The notes: generated by a model not told the origin, from the letters alone. A DNA stretch of 6,844 bases from H111-94 sp034436045 (GCA_034436045.1 DAOTVZ010000184.1:1-6844), one strand, 5' to 3'. Counted from the stretch's first letter, positions 1-6,287 are shown. A program made the numbers and translations.

Positions 1-5
1 GCTCC

Positions 6-146
6 CGCCCTGAGAGATGATAATCGCACCGCCCCTGTGTTGATAGCGCTCATGCCGTAGGGGCGTGATCCATCACGCTCTGAGAGAATGATAATCGCGC
101 CGCCCCTGTGTTGATAGCGCTCATGCCGTAGGGGCGTGATTCATCA
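6..146. repeat. Imperfect tandem repeat, two ~70 bp units
   Basis: Unit 1 spans 6-75 (70 bp) and unit 2 spans 76-146 (71 bp). They are nearly identical, differing by one inserted A in the GAGAGATGA stretch and a few substitutions. A third unit begins at 147 (CGCCCTGAGA) and breaks off at about 156. Each unit ends in the palindromic core GGGCGTGAT-nn-ATCACG. No reading frame is supported here. The element lies past the 3' end of glpD and looks like a dispersed intergenic repeat that has duplicated locally; the family is not identified. Confidence 0.85.
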
Positions 147-215
147 CGCCCTGAGACGGGCATGGAGAGGGGCATAGCAGGCGAGCGAGCAGGGCGTGAT
201 GAATCACGCCCCTAC
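128..215. repeat. Inverted repeat with palindromic arms (REP/MITE-like)
   Basis: The 24 bases at 128-151 recur as an exact reverse complement at 192-215, separated by 40 bases. Each arm is itself a near-perfect palindrome: GGGCGTGAT, a two-base centre, then ATCACGCCC (132-151 and 192-211). The sequence could therefore fold as two small hairpins or one long cruciform. It lies about 120-200 bases past the glpD stop on the minus transcript. No U-tract follows either arm, so it is not a canonical terminator, although it could protect an mRNA 3' end. It is most like a REP-type or small non-autonomous mobile repeat; no transposase is present. Confidence 0.8.
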
Positions 216-330
216 GGGAGCAGGGAAGCCTGGCTTATTCCGTCCCTACGAGTAGCCGTGGGTAAATTGTTAAAGTCCATCCAATCGTAATTGTATCTCA
301 TCGAATACAACAAACCAAACGCTGTGCTGG
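216..330. other. Intergenic spacer downstream of glpD, nothing recognised
   Basis: Between the left-edge repeats and the glpD stop codon I see no gene, RNA or promoter that can be defended. Reading in the glpD direction, the first bases after the stop are fairly T-rich (TTTGGTTTGTTG) but only weak 4-bp stems precede them. The operon terminator is therefore not identified. Confidence 0.6.
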
Positions 331-2013
331 TCAGGCTGCGACCTCGGCGGCCTTCTGCTGCTCAATAGCAGCGCGATACGCATTGACCAGTTCGCGCTGC
401 TGCTCAGGCGACCACTGGAGTTCGCGGGCCATCAGCGCCGCCACCTCATCTACCACACCCAGACCGCGTTGACCATCTGTCAGCAAGATCGCGGTGCGGC
501 GGCCCAGCACGTCATACGGTGTCATCGCCATCTCCTGGCGGCAGGCAAAGACCACGTCGGCGCGCACGTAGGGCAAATCAGGAATCAGGCGTTGCTTTAA
601 GCTGCTATCCTGTTCGATCAGGTCGAGCACCTGTTGCGCCTGCGTGCCATAGCTCTTGCCCAGGTGTTCGATGACGGCGTCATCCAGGCCCAGGGCCATG
701 CCGCGCTGAGCCAGTTTCTGCTTTTGCACCGGCCAGCCCGCGCTACCCTGCAAGAGCAATCTTTCCGTCGGATGAATTGGCTTCATGCCGTCGCGGCGGT
801 TGATGACATCGAGGGTATCCTGTGCCATACGGCGGTAGGTCGTCAGTTTGCCGCCAACAATGGTTACGAGGCCGGAAGGGCTTTGCAGTACCGAATGTGA
901 ACGCGAGAGCTTCGCCGTCGAGGTTCCGGTGCCGCTCGGTTTGAGCAGTGGACGATAGCCGGCATAGGTTGTCAGAATATCGTCCTGGCTGATATCAACC
1001 GAGAGATAGCGTTTGAGGTGTTCCAGCAGATAGGTAACATCCTCATGGCTGGCGACAGGGTGGTCGAGGTCGCCGCTGCCCGTATCGGTGGTGCCGACGA
1101 CGGCGCGCGACTCCCAGGGGACGATGAAAATGATACGTTTGTCGTCGGTTTCGGGCAGAACAATGGCGTCTTTACCGAGCATGAGCTTCTCGCGCGCAAA
1201 GACGAGGTGGACGCCCTTGCTGGGTTCGACCGAAACCTGCGGTGTTTTGCCGGTGAGCGCCTCTACCTGCTCAGAGAAAATGCCCGTCGCGTTGATGAAA
1301 TGGCGTGCCCTGACGGTGATGTCCTGACCCCCCAGCCGATCATGCACGCGCGCGGCAACAATCTTGCCGTTCTGCATCTCGAATGCGGTCACTTCGGCGT
1401 AGTTGGCAATGGTTGCGCCGTAGGTAGCGGCAGTGCGGATGAGCGTGATGGTCAGGCGGACATCGTTGGTTTGTGCGTCGTAGTAGACAAAGCCCTCTTT
1501 CAAGCGTTGTGTGGTCATAGCCGGGGCCAGTTCCATGACCTTCTGACGACTAATACGGCGATGCAGATGGATATTGCGACGACCGGCCATAATATCGTAC
1601 ATCCACAGGCCAATATCCAGCAGGTAGCTCAGGCCGATACCTCTGGGCGTGGTGAAAGGCATACCGACCGGGTGCAGATCACCCTCGTAAATGGGCAGCA
1701 CAAAGGCCAGGGGCGCAACCAGGAATGGTGCGTTCTGCAGCAGCAGACCACGTTCAACCAGCGCCTCATGCACGAGAGCAAAATCAAATTCCGGCAGGTA
1801 ACGAATGCCCCCATGAACAAGCTTGGTCGATTTGCTACTGGTACCACTGGCAAAATCCGCCTTCTCGACGAGGGCTACCTTGTAGCCACGTGCCACCGCG
1901 TCCAACGCGACTCCTGCGCCCGTGACACCGCCCCCGATGACCAGAATATCAAAGTCTTCGCTTCCCATGCGAGACAGATTGTGCATGCGTGTTGTCGCTG
2001 ATAGTGGTTGCAT
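331..2013 (-). CDS. glpD: Aerobic FAD-dependent glycerol-3-phosphate dehydrogenase
   Basis: Oxidises sn-glycerol 3-phosphate to dihydroxyacetone phosphate and passes electrons through FAD to the quinone pool; family members sit peripherally on the cytoplasmic membrane face. Numbered from the ATG at 2013 (560 aa), an FAD Rossmann motif GGGVTGAG lies at 27-34. It is followed by the family blocks GTSSKSTKLVHGGIRYL (57-73), NATG (241-244), GTTDT (307-311), YAGYRPL (350-356) and GGKLTTYRRMA (387-397). A C-terminal DAO_C-like domain includes CRQEMAMTPYDVLGRRT (491-507). Length matches Bacillus-type GlpD (about 555 aa) rather than the ~500 aa E. coli enzyme. The start is uncertain: in-frame ATGs lie at 2013, 1986 and 1968 and a TTG at 2052, none with a good ribosome site. 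I chose 2013 because the preserved leader (PLSATTRMHNLSRM) resembles N-termini of Gram-positive GlpD. The usual NATGPW is NATGIF here. It is the last gene of the glpK-glpF-glpD cluster. Confidence 0.95.
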   Translation of the reverse strand: MQPLSATTRMHNLSRMGSEDFDILVIGGGVTGAGVALDAVARGYKVALVEKADFASGTSSKSTKLVHGGIRYLPEFDFALVHEALVERGLLLQNAPFLVAPLAFVLPIYEGDLHPVGMPFTTPRGIGLSYLLDIGLWMYDIMAGRRNIHLHRRISRQKVMELAPAMTTQRLKEGFVYYDAQTNDVRLTITLIRTAATYGATIANYAEVTAFEMQNGKIVAARVHDRLGGQDITVRARHFINATGIFSEQVEALTGKTPQVSVEPSKGVHLVFAREKLMLGKDAIVLPETDDKRIIFIVPWESRAVVGTTDTGSGDLDHPVASHEDVTYLLEHLKRYLSVDISQDDILTTYAGYRPLLKPSGTGTSTAKLSRSHSVLQSPSGLVTIVGGKLTTYRRMAQDTLDVINRRDGMKPIHPTERLLLQGSAGWPVQKQKLAQRGMALGLDDAVIEHLGKSYGTQAQQVLDLIEQDSSLKQRLIPDLPYVRADVVFACRQEMAMTPYDVLGRRTAILLTDGQRGLGVVDEVAALMARELQWSPEQQRELVNAYRAAIEQQKAAEVAA

Positions 2014-2085
2014 AGTAGTATGTGAAGAGGTAGAGCGAGGGTGAATTGCCAAACCATCGTGACCCTATCTTTCGCTTCACCTCTT

Positions 2086-2092
2086 CTCCTTT
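2086..2092 (-). promoter_or_regulatory. Strong Shine-Dalgarno out of frame with glpD
   Basis: AAAGGAG on the minus strand is followed by a 5-base spacer (AAGAG) and a GTG at 2080. That GTG opens a 43-codon frame ending in TGA at 1951-1949, overlapping the start of glpD in another frame. The glpD frame has stops at 2079-2077 and 2067-2065, so this ribosome site cannot initiate GlpD directly. It may serve a leader peptide coupled to glpD, or mark a frameshift near the glpD 5' end. Confidence 0.45.
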
Positions 2093-2111
2093 CTCGCTAG
2101 AATGTCCCTTC

Positions 2112-2150
2112 CCCGCCTGTGGAGCGCGATTCCCACGCCTCACAGGCGGG
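2112..2150 (-). other. Inverted repeat between glpF and glpD
   Basis: CCCGCCTGTG (2112-2121) pairs perfectly with CACAGGCGGG (2141-2150), giving a 10-bp GC-rich stem with a 19-base loop. In the mRNA it starts 26 bases after the glpF stop and precedes the strong ribosome site at 2086-2092. No run of U follows, so it is not a classical terminator. It is more likely an intercistronic stability, processing or attenuation element. Bacillus GlpP acts on a hairpin in the glpD leader, so this is a candidate GlpP target by position only. Confidence 0.6.
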
Positions 2151-2176
2151 TGACGAGACACAAGAAACAGGTTCGC

Positions 2177-3067
2177 TTAGTTGACCGAAGGCTCACGTAC
2201 CGCTTCGCCCTTTGTCTCAGCTTCGCCAGATTTGCCGATCTTGCGCGCCTCCAGAACCCTTCCGATGGTGTAGTCGTAGATAAGCCCACCTACGATGCCG
2301 CCGAGAATCGGAGCGACGATGGGAACCCAGAAGTAGTAGTTGTTCTGTGAGAGGCTTGCGCCACCACTGACGATAGCCACCCACAGGCGCGGGCCAAAGT
2401 CACGGGCCGGGTTGATGGCGTATCCGGTATTCATACCGAAGGAAGCGCCAATCGCCACGATCAAAAGGCCGATAATGAACGGGTTCAGATTCGCCTGTAC
2501 CGGCTGGTTACGTCCATCGACGATAGCTAGAATCAAGCCCACGAGCAGGGCCGTGCCGAGGAACTCATCGCCGAACGCGCCAAACAAACCAACAAATGGT
2601 TTGGGGCTGGTATAGAAGACATAGCCCACGTTGGTAGCAAAGGCCGCTCCCCCAGATGTGCCAGCATTACTGACCAGCGCCCCCTGATACACGAAGTAGA
2701 GGATCGCCGCCGCCACAAATGCACCAAGCAGTTGTGCGATAATGTAGGGAACAACCTTGTTCCACGAAAAACGTTTTGTCACCGCCAGGGCTATTGTCAC
2801 CGCCGGATTGATGTGCGCGCCGCTAATTGCGCCGGAGACGTAGATACCGAGCATGACCGCCAGACCCCATCCAAAGATGATCACGGTCCACGTATGCGCA
2901 AAAGCTGTCGGGGCGGCATGAGGGCCGTTGAACTGGGTGAACAGTCCAAAGACGGCGACACAACCGTCACCAAAGAGGATCAGGACCATGGTGCCGAAAA
3001 ATTCGGCGATAGCCTCACCCCAGGTGCCACTGAGCGCCGAGGGTCTGCTGATGGTAGTTTGTGCCAT
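2177..3067 (-). CDS. glpF: Glycerol uptake facilitator (aquaglyceroporin)
   Basis: Six-helix inner-membrane channel of the MIP family that lets glycerol diffuse into the cell, working with GlpK, which traps it as G3P. From the ATG at 3067 it is 296 aa. The two pore motifs are intact: SGAHINPAVT (NPA at 87-89) and GYAINPARDFGPR (NPA at 219-221). Asp223 after the second NPAR is the usual mark of glycerol-conducting members. By alignment with E. coli GlpF the selectivity filter is Trp67, Gly207, Tyr216 and Arg222, so Tyr replaces the E. coli Phe200. Membrane helices fall roughly at 17-40, 58-78, 104-128, 160-184, 195-213 and 247-267, and a charged cytoplasmic tail follows (268-296). An upstream in-frame ATG (3094) and GTG (3166) fit the family less well. 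No convincing ribosome site precedes 3067, so translation may be coupled to glpK. Confidence 0.96.
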   Translation of the reverse strand: MAQTTISRPSALSGTWGEAIAEFFGTMVLILFGDGCVAVFGLFTQFNGPHAAPTAFAHTWTVIIFGWGLAVMLGIYVSGAISGAHINPAVTIALAVTKRFSWNKVVPYIIAQLLGAFVAAAILYFVYQGALVSNAGTSGGAAFATNVGYVFYTSPKPFVGLFGAFGDEFLGTALLVGLILAIVDGRNQPVQANLNPFIIGLLIVAIGASFGMNTGYAINPARDFGPRLWVAIVSGGASLSQNNYYFWVPIVAPILGGIVGGLIYDYTIGRVLEARKIGKSGEAETKGEAVREPSVN

Positions 3068-3088
3068 AGTGTTTTGCTCATTTGCGGT

Positions 3089-3109
3089 AAGCATGTTCCA
3101 TGCATGCTT
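3089..3109 (-). other. Small hairpin upstream of glpF start
   Basis: AAGCATG (3089-3095) and CATGCTT (3103-3109) form a 7-bp inverted repeat with a 7-base loop. It ends 21 bases upstream of the chosen glpF ATG and covers the alternative ATG at 3094, which argues against that start. It could be an RNA hairpin affecting glpF translation or a protein-binding dyad. Function is unknown. Confidence 0.45.
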
Positions 3110-3147
3110 GAAAACGAGAGAACACGATAGATAAGAACGGGAACCGA

Positions 3148-3171
3148 GGGGCGTGGCCAGTTCCACGCCCC
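3148..3171 (-). other. GC-rich hairpin just after the glpK stop
   Basis: GGGGCGTGG (3148-3156) pairs perfectly with CCACGCCCC (3163-3171), with a 6-base loop. On the transcript it begins 5 bases after the glpK stop. A pyrimidine-rich stretch (TCGGTTCCCGTTCTT) follows, but there is no true U-tract. It is probably an intercistronic hairpin that stabilises glpK mRNA or partially attenuates glpF and glpD; full termination is less likely. Confidence 0.6.
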
Positions 3172-3176
3172 AGAGC

Positions 3177-4673
<1,497 letters not shown>

Positions 4674-4692
4674 GAGAACCTCTTCCTTTCTT

Positions 4693-4707
4693 GGGCAGAC
4701 TTTGCCC
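4693..4707 (-). other. Short stem-loop before the glpK ribosome site
   Basis: GGGCA (4693-4697) and TGCCC (4703-4707) form a 5-bp stem with a 5-base loop a few bases upstream of the glpK Shine-Dalgarno. A further possible fold lies upstream at 4727-4749 (GGGT/ACCC enclosing GACT/AGTC with a small internal loop). No U-tract follows either, so this leader does not hold an intrinsic terminator. A role in translation is only a possibility. Confidence 0.3.
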
Positions 4708-4756
4708 CGGATATTCGGTACGGCCTGGGTAGACTGCATAGTCAGACCCTACTCAG

Positions 4757-4779
4757 GTTGTCCGCACTCTTGTGACAAC
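4757..4779. promoter_or_regulatory. GTTGTC/GACAAC dyad in the glpK leader
   Basis: GTTGTC (4757-4762) and GACAAC (4774-4779) are perfect inverted 6-mers separated by 11 bases. Relative to the predicted glpK start site near 4808 the dyad is about +29 to +51, so it could act as RNA hairpin or DNA operator. The same hexamer occurs in the glpP intergenic region. It also occurs by chance inside coding sequence, so the assignment is tentative. Confidence 0.4.
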
Positions 4780-4788
4780 GTAATGCTT

Positions 4789-4821
4789 GTATAAGCCGCG
4801 CATAAATATGCGAGCTTATAC
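4789..4821. promoter_or_regulatory. 33-bp dyad over the glpKFD -10 and start site
   Basis: GTATAAGC (4789-4796) and GCTTATAC (4814-4821) are perfect 8-bp inverted repeats. Nested inside them are CGCAT (4799-4803) and ATGCG (4808-4812), giving 13 paired positions with only a 2-by-1 offset. The right arm contains the predicted -10 of the glpK promoter, and the centre lies at the predicted start site. This placement is classic for a repressor operator. Because transcription should begin inside the dyad, an RNA hairpin role is less likely. The cognate regulator is not in the window unless a GlpP protein acts on it. Confidence 0.65.
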
Positions 4822-4843
4822 CGATGACAAGATGTATGTTCAA
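4815..4843 (-). promoter_or_regulatory. Predicted sigma-70-type promoter of glpKFD
   Basis: On the minus strand, -35 TTGAAC (4843-4838) and -10 TATAAG (4820-4815) are separated by exactly 17 bases. Start is expected near 4808, giving a ~135-base leader before the glpK ATG. The -10 is inside the 33-bp dyad, consistent with repression. Position just after glpP2 means glpKFD can be transcribed separately from glpP2. Confidence 0.6.
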
Positions 4844-4844
4844 T

Positions 4845-4866
4845 GCGCTGACAGCTTTGTCGGCGC
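4845..4866 (-). other. Hairpin after the glpP2 stop
   Basis: GCGC (4845-4848) with GCGC (4863-4866), and GACA (4850-4853) with TGTC (4858-4861), form a stem broken by one mismatch, with a 4-base loop. It lies 18 bases past the glpP2 stop and just upstream of the glpK -35. No U-tract follows on the minus transcript, so it is at best a weak terminator or mRNA end structure. Confidence 0.35.
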
Positions 4867-4884
4867 AAGAGGTAATAGATGTGG

Positions 4885-5481
4885 TTAAGCTACCGACCAG
4901 AGATCATCACGCGCTACAAAGACGCCACTTGCTCCGTGTTGTAACACAGAACGAACGTGTTGCGCTTCCAGCAGGAGGCCGGAGGCGAGAAAGGGGAGCG
5001 GTAATGGTGTGCGCAGACGCGGGATGACATGCGGAACGACCAGCGCGGGCGAAATATCGAGGAGATCGATAATTGACGTATCCAGCGCCTCCAGGGCCGC
5101 GTCTAATCCCGTTGAGTCCAGCACATACATACGCTGAATGGTTTCCAGTCCATACTCTTTGCCGATGGCGAGAACACGTGGATGATTGGAAATAATGCCA
5201 GTAATGCCCATACGTTCGCTCAGGTAGCGAATGCCTGCATTATCCGCGTGGATGCCATCGATCTGGTCAATATAAACGTAGACTGGTAGGTGTTGTTGTC
5301 TTGCACGCTCAAGAAGACCACTCAGCTCAAACAGGTTGCAGTGCCGCAACAGGATGGGCCGCGCTGCAGGAAGATCGAAGACACGCGAGAATTGTGTCTT
5401 CTGCTCGATCACCGGAATGATCTTGCTGCGCGTATCCTGTTTAAGAGAGGTGAGCAGTGAGCCACCAGATTGATTATGCAT
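4885..5481 (-). CDS. Divergent GlpP-family antiterminator paralogue (GlpP2)
   Basis: Related to glycerol uptake operon antiterminators (GlpP), cytoplasmic TIM-barrel proteins that in Bacillus bind leader RNA when G3P is present. The ATG at 5481 gives 198 aa and has a GAGGTG ribosome site close upstream; the longer frame begins only at a TTG. Family blocks are recognisable: YIDQIDGIHAD (70-80), GIISNH (95-100), GLETIQRMYVLDS (111-123) and a terminal LW (194-195). The usual EVLPGI is replaced by DLLDISPALV (139-148). The phosphate-site motif AGGFIRT is replaced by LASGLLLE (165-172), and the final TTS/SSS strand is VFVARDD (187-193). It therefore probably binds a different ligand, binds none, or works with GlpP1. 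It heads the glpKFD cluster, 211 bases before glpK, and its own leader carries an attenuator. Family assignment is firm; retained antiterminator activity is inference. Confidence 0.8.
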   Translation of the reverse strand: MHNQSGGSLLTSLKQDTRSKIIPVIEQKTQFSRVFDLPAARPILLRHCNLFELSGLLERARQQHLPVYVYIDQIDGIHADNAGIRYLSERMGITGIISNHPRVLAIGKEYGLETIQRMYVLDSTGLDAALEALDTSIIDLLDISPALVVPHVIPRLRTPLPLPFLASGLLLEAQHVRSVLQHGASGVFVARDDLWSVA

Positions 5482-5502
5482 AATGCACCTCTGGTCGTAG
5501 CT

Positions 5503-5550
5503 AAAAAACAACAAAGCCCTAAGCCTTTCCTCAAGGTCGGCTCAGGACTT
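5503..5550 (-). terminator. Intrinsic terminator in the glpP2 leader (attenuator)
   Basis: On the minus transcript AGTCCTGAGCC (5549-5539) pairs with GGCTTAGGGCT (5525-5515). All 11 positions pair, two as G-U wobbles, and an outer A-U extends the stem. The loop is 13 bases. The tail is TTGTTGTTTTTT (5514-5503). The element sits between the glpP2 promoter and its ribosome site, and nothing is transcribed into it from further upstream. It must therefore end leader transcripts of glpP2, meaning attenuation. Confidence 0.8.
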
Positions 5551-5574
5551 CTCATTTTCACTGTCCCATTGAGC
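5540..5574 (-). promoter_or_regulatory. Antiterminator helix competing with the attenuator
   Basis: In the mRNA, GCTCA (5574-5570) and GGAC (5566-5563), separated by a 3-base AUG bulge, pair perfectly with GUCC-UGAGC (5548-5540). This makes 9 base pairs closing a 14-base A-rich loop. The right arm is the same segment that forms the 5' side of the terminator stem, so the two folds are mutually exclusive. This is the geometry of an RNA-protein antitermination switch and is a candidate binding site for a GlpP protein. Fold energies were not computed. Confidence 0.6.
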
Positions 5575-5580
5575 TATTTA

Positions 5581-5630
5581 GTTGTCTTGCGCTTCCATGT
5601 CCAAACTATACAACCCGTTTCGGTTGTCTT
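5581..5630. repeat. GTTGTCTT direct repeat 42 bp apart
   Basis: GTTGTCTT occurs at 5581-5588 and again at 5623-5630, centre spacing 42 bp (about four helical turns). The second copy overlaps the right arm of the dyad at 5610-5627. It could be paired binding sites on one DNA face. Another copy occurs inside the glpP2 coding region (5295-5302), so chance is not excluded. Confidence 0.35.
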
Positions 5631-5635
5631 ATAAT
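5607..5635 (+). promoter_or_regulatory. Predicted promoter of glpP1-pgsA
   Basis: A perfect -10 TATAAT (5630-5635) is preceded after 17 bases by a weak -35 TATACA (5607-5612, four of six matches). Start is expected near 5642, giving a ~55-base leader before glpP1. The spacer is filled by the ACAACC/GGTTGT dyad. The weak -35 suggests an activated or repressible promoter. Confidence 0.5.
5610..5627. promoter_or_regulatory. ACAACC/GGTTGT dyad between divergent promoters
   Basis: ACAACC (5610-5615) and GGTTGT (5622-5627) form a perfect 6-bp inverted repeat with a 6-base centre. It occupies the spacer of the plus-strand promoter and positions about +3 to +21 of the minus transcript. It is therefore placed to act as a shared DNA operator, or as a 5'-terminal hairpin of the glpP2 leader RNA. 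Related hexamers recur in the glpK leader. Confidence 0.5.
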
Positions 5636-5636
5636 G

Positions 5637-5665
5637 ATAATACTCGGCAGAAACATGTTTGTCAA
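5637..5665 (-). promoter_or_regulatory. Strong sigma-70-type promoter of glpP2
   Basis: On the minus strand a perfect -35 TTGACA (5665-5660) is followed by a 17-base spacer and -10 TATTAT (5642-5637). Start is expected near 5630, leaving a ~150-base leader to the glpP2 ATG at 5481, long for a plain UTR and holding the attenuator. The spacer and -35 contain the 10-bp palindrome AAACATGTTT (5651-5660), a further possible operator. The -10 adjoins the plus-strand -10 at 5630-5635, so the two promoters overlap. Confidence 0.75.
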
Positions 5666-5673
5666 GGGTCGCG

Positions 5674-5691
5674 GATGAGATTGATGAGATT
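5674..5691 (+). repeat. Tandem GATGAGATT repeat before glpP1
   Basis: GATGAGATT occurs twice in direct tandem (5674-5682, 5683-5691), ending 5 bases before the glpP1 ATG. The second copy supplies the only plausible, weak ribosome-binding bases (GAG at 5686-5688). Slippage in the repeat could alter translation, but this is speculative. Confidence 0.6.
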
Positions 5692-5696
5692 GTGAC

Positions 5697-6269
5697 ATGA
5701 CGAAGCAAGAATTCTTACAACTGGCCCAGCGGTATCCGGTGGCGGCAGCGATTAAAAGCGGGGAGGATATGCAGATTGCATTGACCTCAGATGCGCTCCT
5801 GCTCTTTATCCTCAAGGGCGATGGCTTCGAGTTGGCTCCTTTTGTTGCCCAGGCGCACCGTGTCGGCAAAGGCGTGGTGGTTCACCTGGATCTGATCAGT
5901 GGTGTGGGCAAGGACCGCGCGGGTATTCAATATCTACATCAGGTTGGCGTCGATGCGATCATCACCAGTCGCTCGCAACTGGTTTCGGCGGGCAAGGCCG
6001 AGGGGTTGGTGACAATTCAACGCTTGCTCCTCGCCGACGATTCCGCGTTAGAGACGGGGGTGCGCACGATTGCGCGGGCCGCGCCCGACATTGTAGAGGT
6101 GCTGCCGGGCATCATTTTTCCAGATGTGGCCCGCATTTTGCAGCACTTACTGACTGGACCCTTCATCGCCGGGGGCTTTATCCGCACTGCCGGAGATGTC
6201 GCGCGCATTCAGGCCGCCGGTTGCATATTATGTAGTAGTAGCACTTATGAACTCTGGCAGCGACAATGA
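5697..6269 (+). CDS. glpP: Glycerol uptake operon antiterminator-family protein (GlpP1)
   Basis: GlpP family: a small cytoplasmic TIM-barrel protein that in Bacillus responds to G3P and prevents termination in glp leader RNAs. The protein is 190 aa, the usual length. Conserved blocks appear in order: VHLDLISGVGKD (62-73), IITSRSQ (88-94), GLVTIQRLLLADDSAL (103-118), DIVEVLPGI (131-139), PFIAGGFIRTAGDV (155-168) and a terminal CSSSTYELW (179-187). The AGGFIRT and SSS strands, which form the phosphate site in this fold, are intact, so G3P sensing is plausible. The ATG is preceded only by a weak ribosome site within a tandem repeat. It is transcribed away from glpP2 and glpKFD and lies 18 bases before pgsA, an unusual partner. 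It is the more canonical copy; divergence from GlpP2 is large, so the duplication is old or one copy was acquired. Confidence 0.88.
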   Translation: MTKQEFLQLAQRYPVAAAIKSGEDMQIALTSDALLLFILKGDGFELAPFVAQAHRVGKGVVVHLDLISGVGKDRAGIQYLHQVGVDAIITSRSQLVSAGKAEGLVTIQRLLLADDSALETGVRTIARAAPDIVEVLPGIIFPDVARILQHLLTGPFIAGGFIRTAGDVARIQAAGCILCSSSTYELWQRQ

Positions 6270-6276
6270 AGACGTG

Positions 6277-6281
6277 AGGAG
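6277..6281 (+). promoter_or_regulatory. Ribosome-binding site of pgsA
   Basis: AGGAG followed by six T residues and the ATG at 6288. The good spacing fixes the pgsA start, and its place 8 bases after the glpP1 stop supports co-transcription. Confidence 0.8.
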
Positions 6282-6287
6282 TTTTTT

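Noticed and set aside
132..151. Intrinsic terminator for glpD
   Set aside because: Strong palindrome but no U-tract after it and about 180 bases beyond the stop; treated as a repeat element.
1..215. CRISPR-like array
   Set aside because: Only two adjacent ~70-bp units with no distinct spacers and no cas genes; this is a tandem/palindromic repeat.
1018..2001. 327-codon plus-strand open frame
   Set aside because: Lies wholly antisense to glpD, has no family motif and low-complexity composition; a shadow of the GC-rich coding strand.
1875..2057. 60-codon minus frame from the ATG at 2057 as an alternative leader ORF
   Set aside because: It has only a weak AGGG upstream and out-of-frame overlap with glpD; nothing supports it over the GTG frame or chance.
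2732..3130. 132-codon plus-strand open frame opposite glpF
   Set aside because: Overlaps the conserved membrane protein and shows no protein features of its own.
3068..3166. Longer GlpF start (GTG 3166 or ATG 3094)
   Set aside because: Both extend past the normal family N-terminus; the GTG lies in the post-glpK hairpin and the ATG at 3094 lies in another stem.
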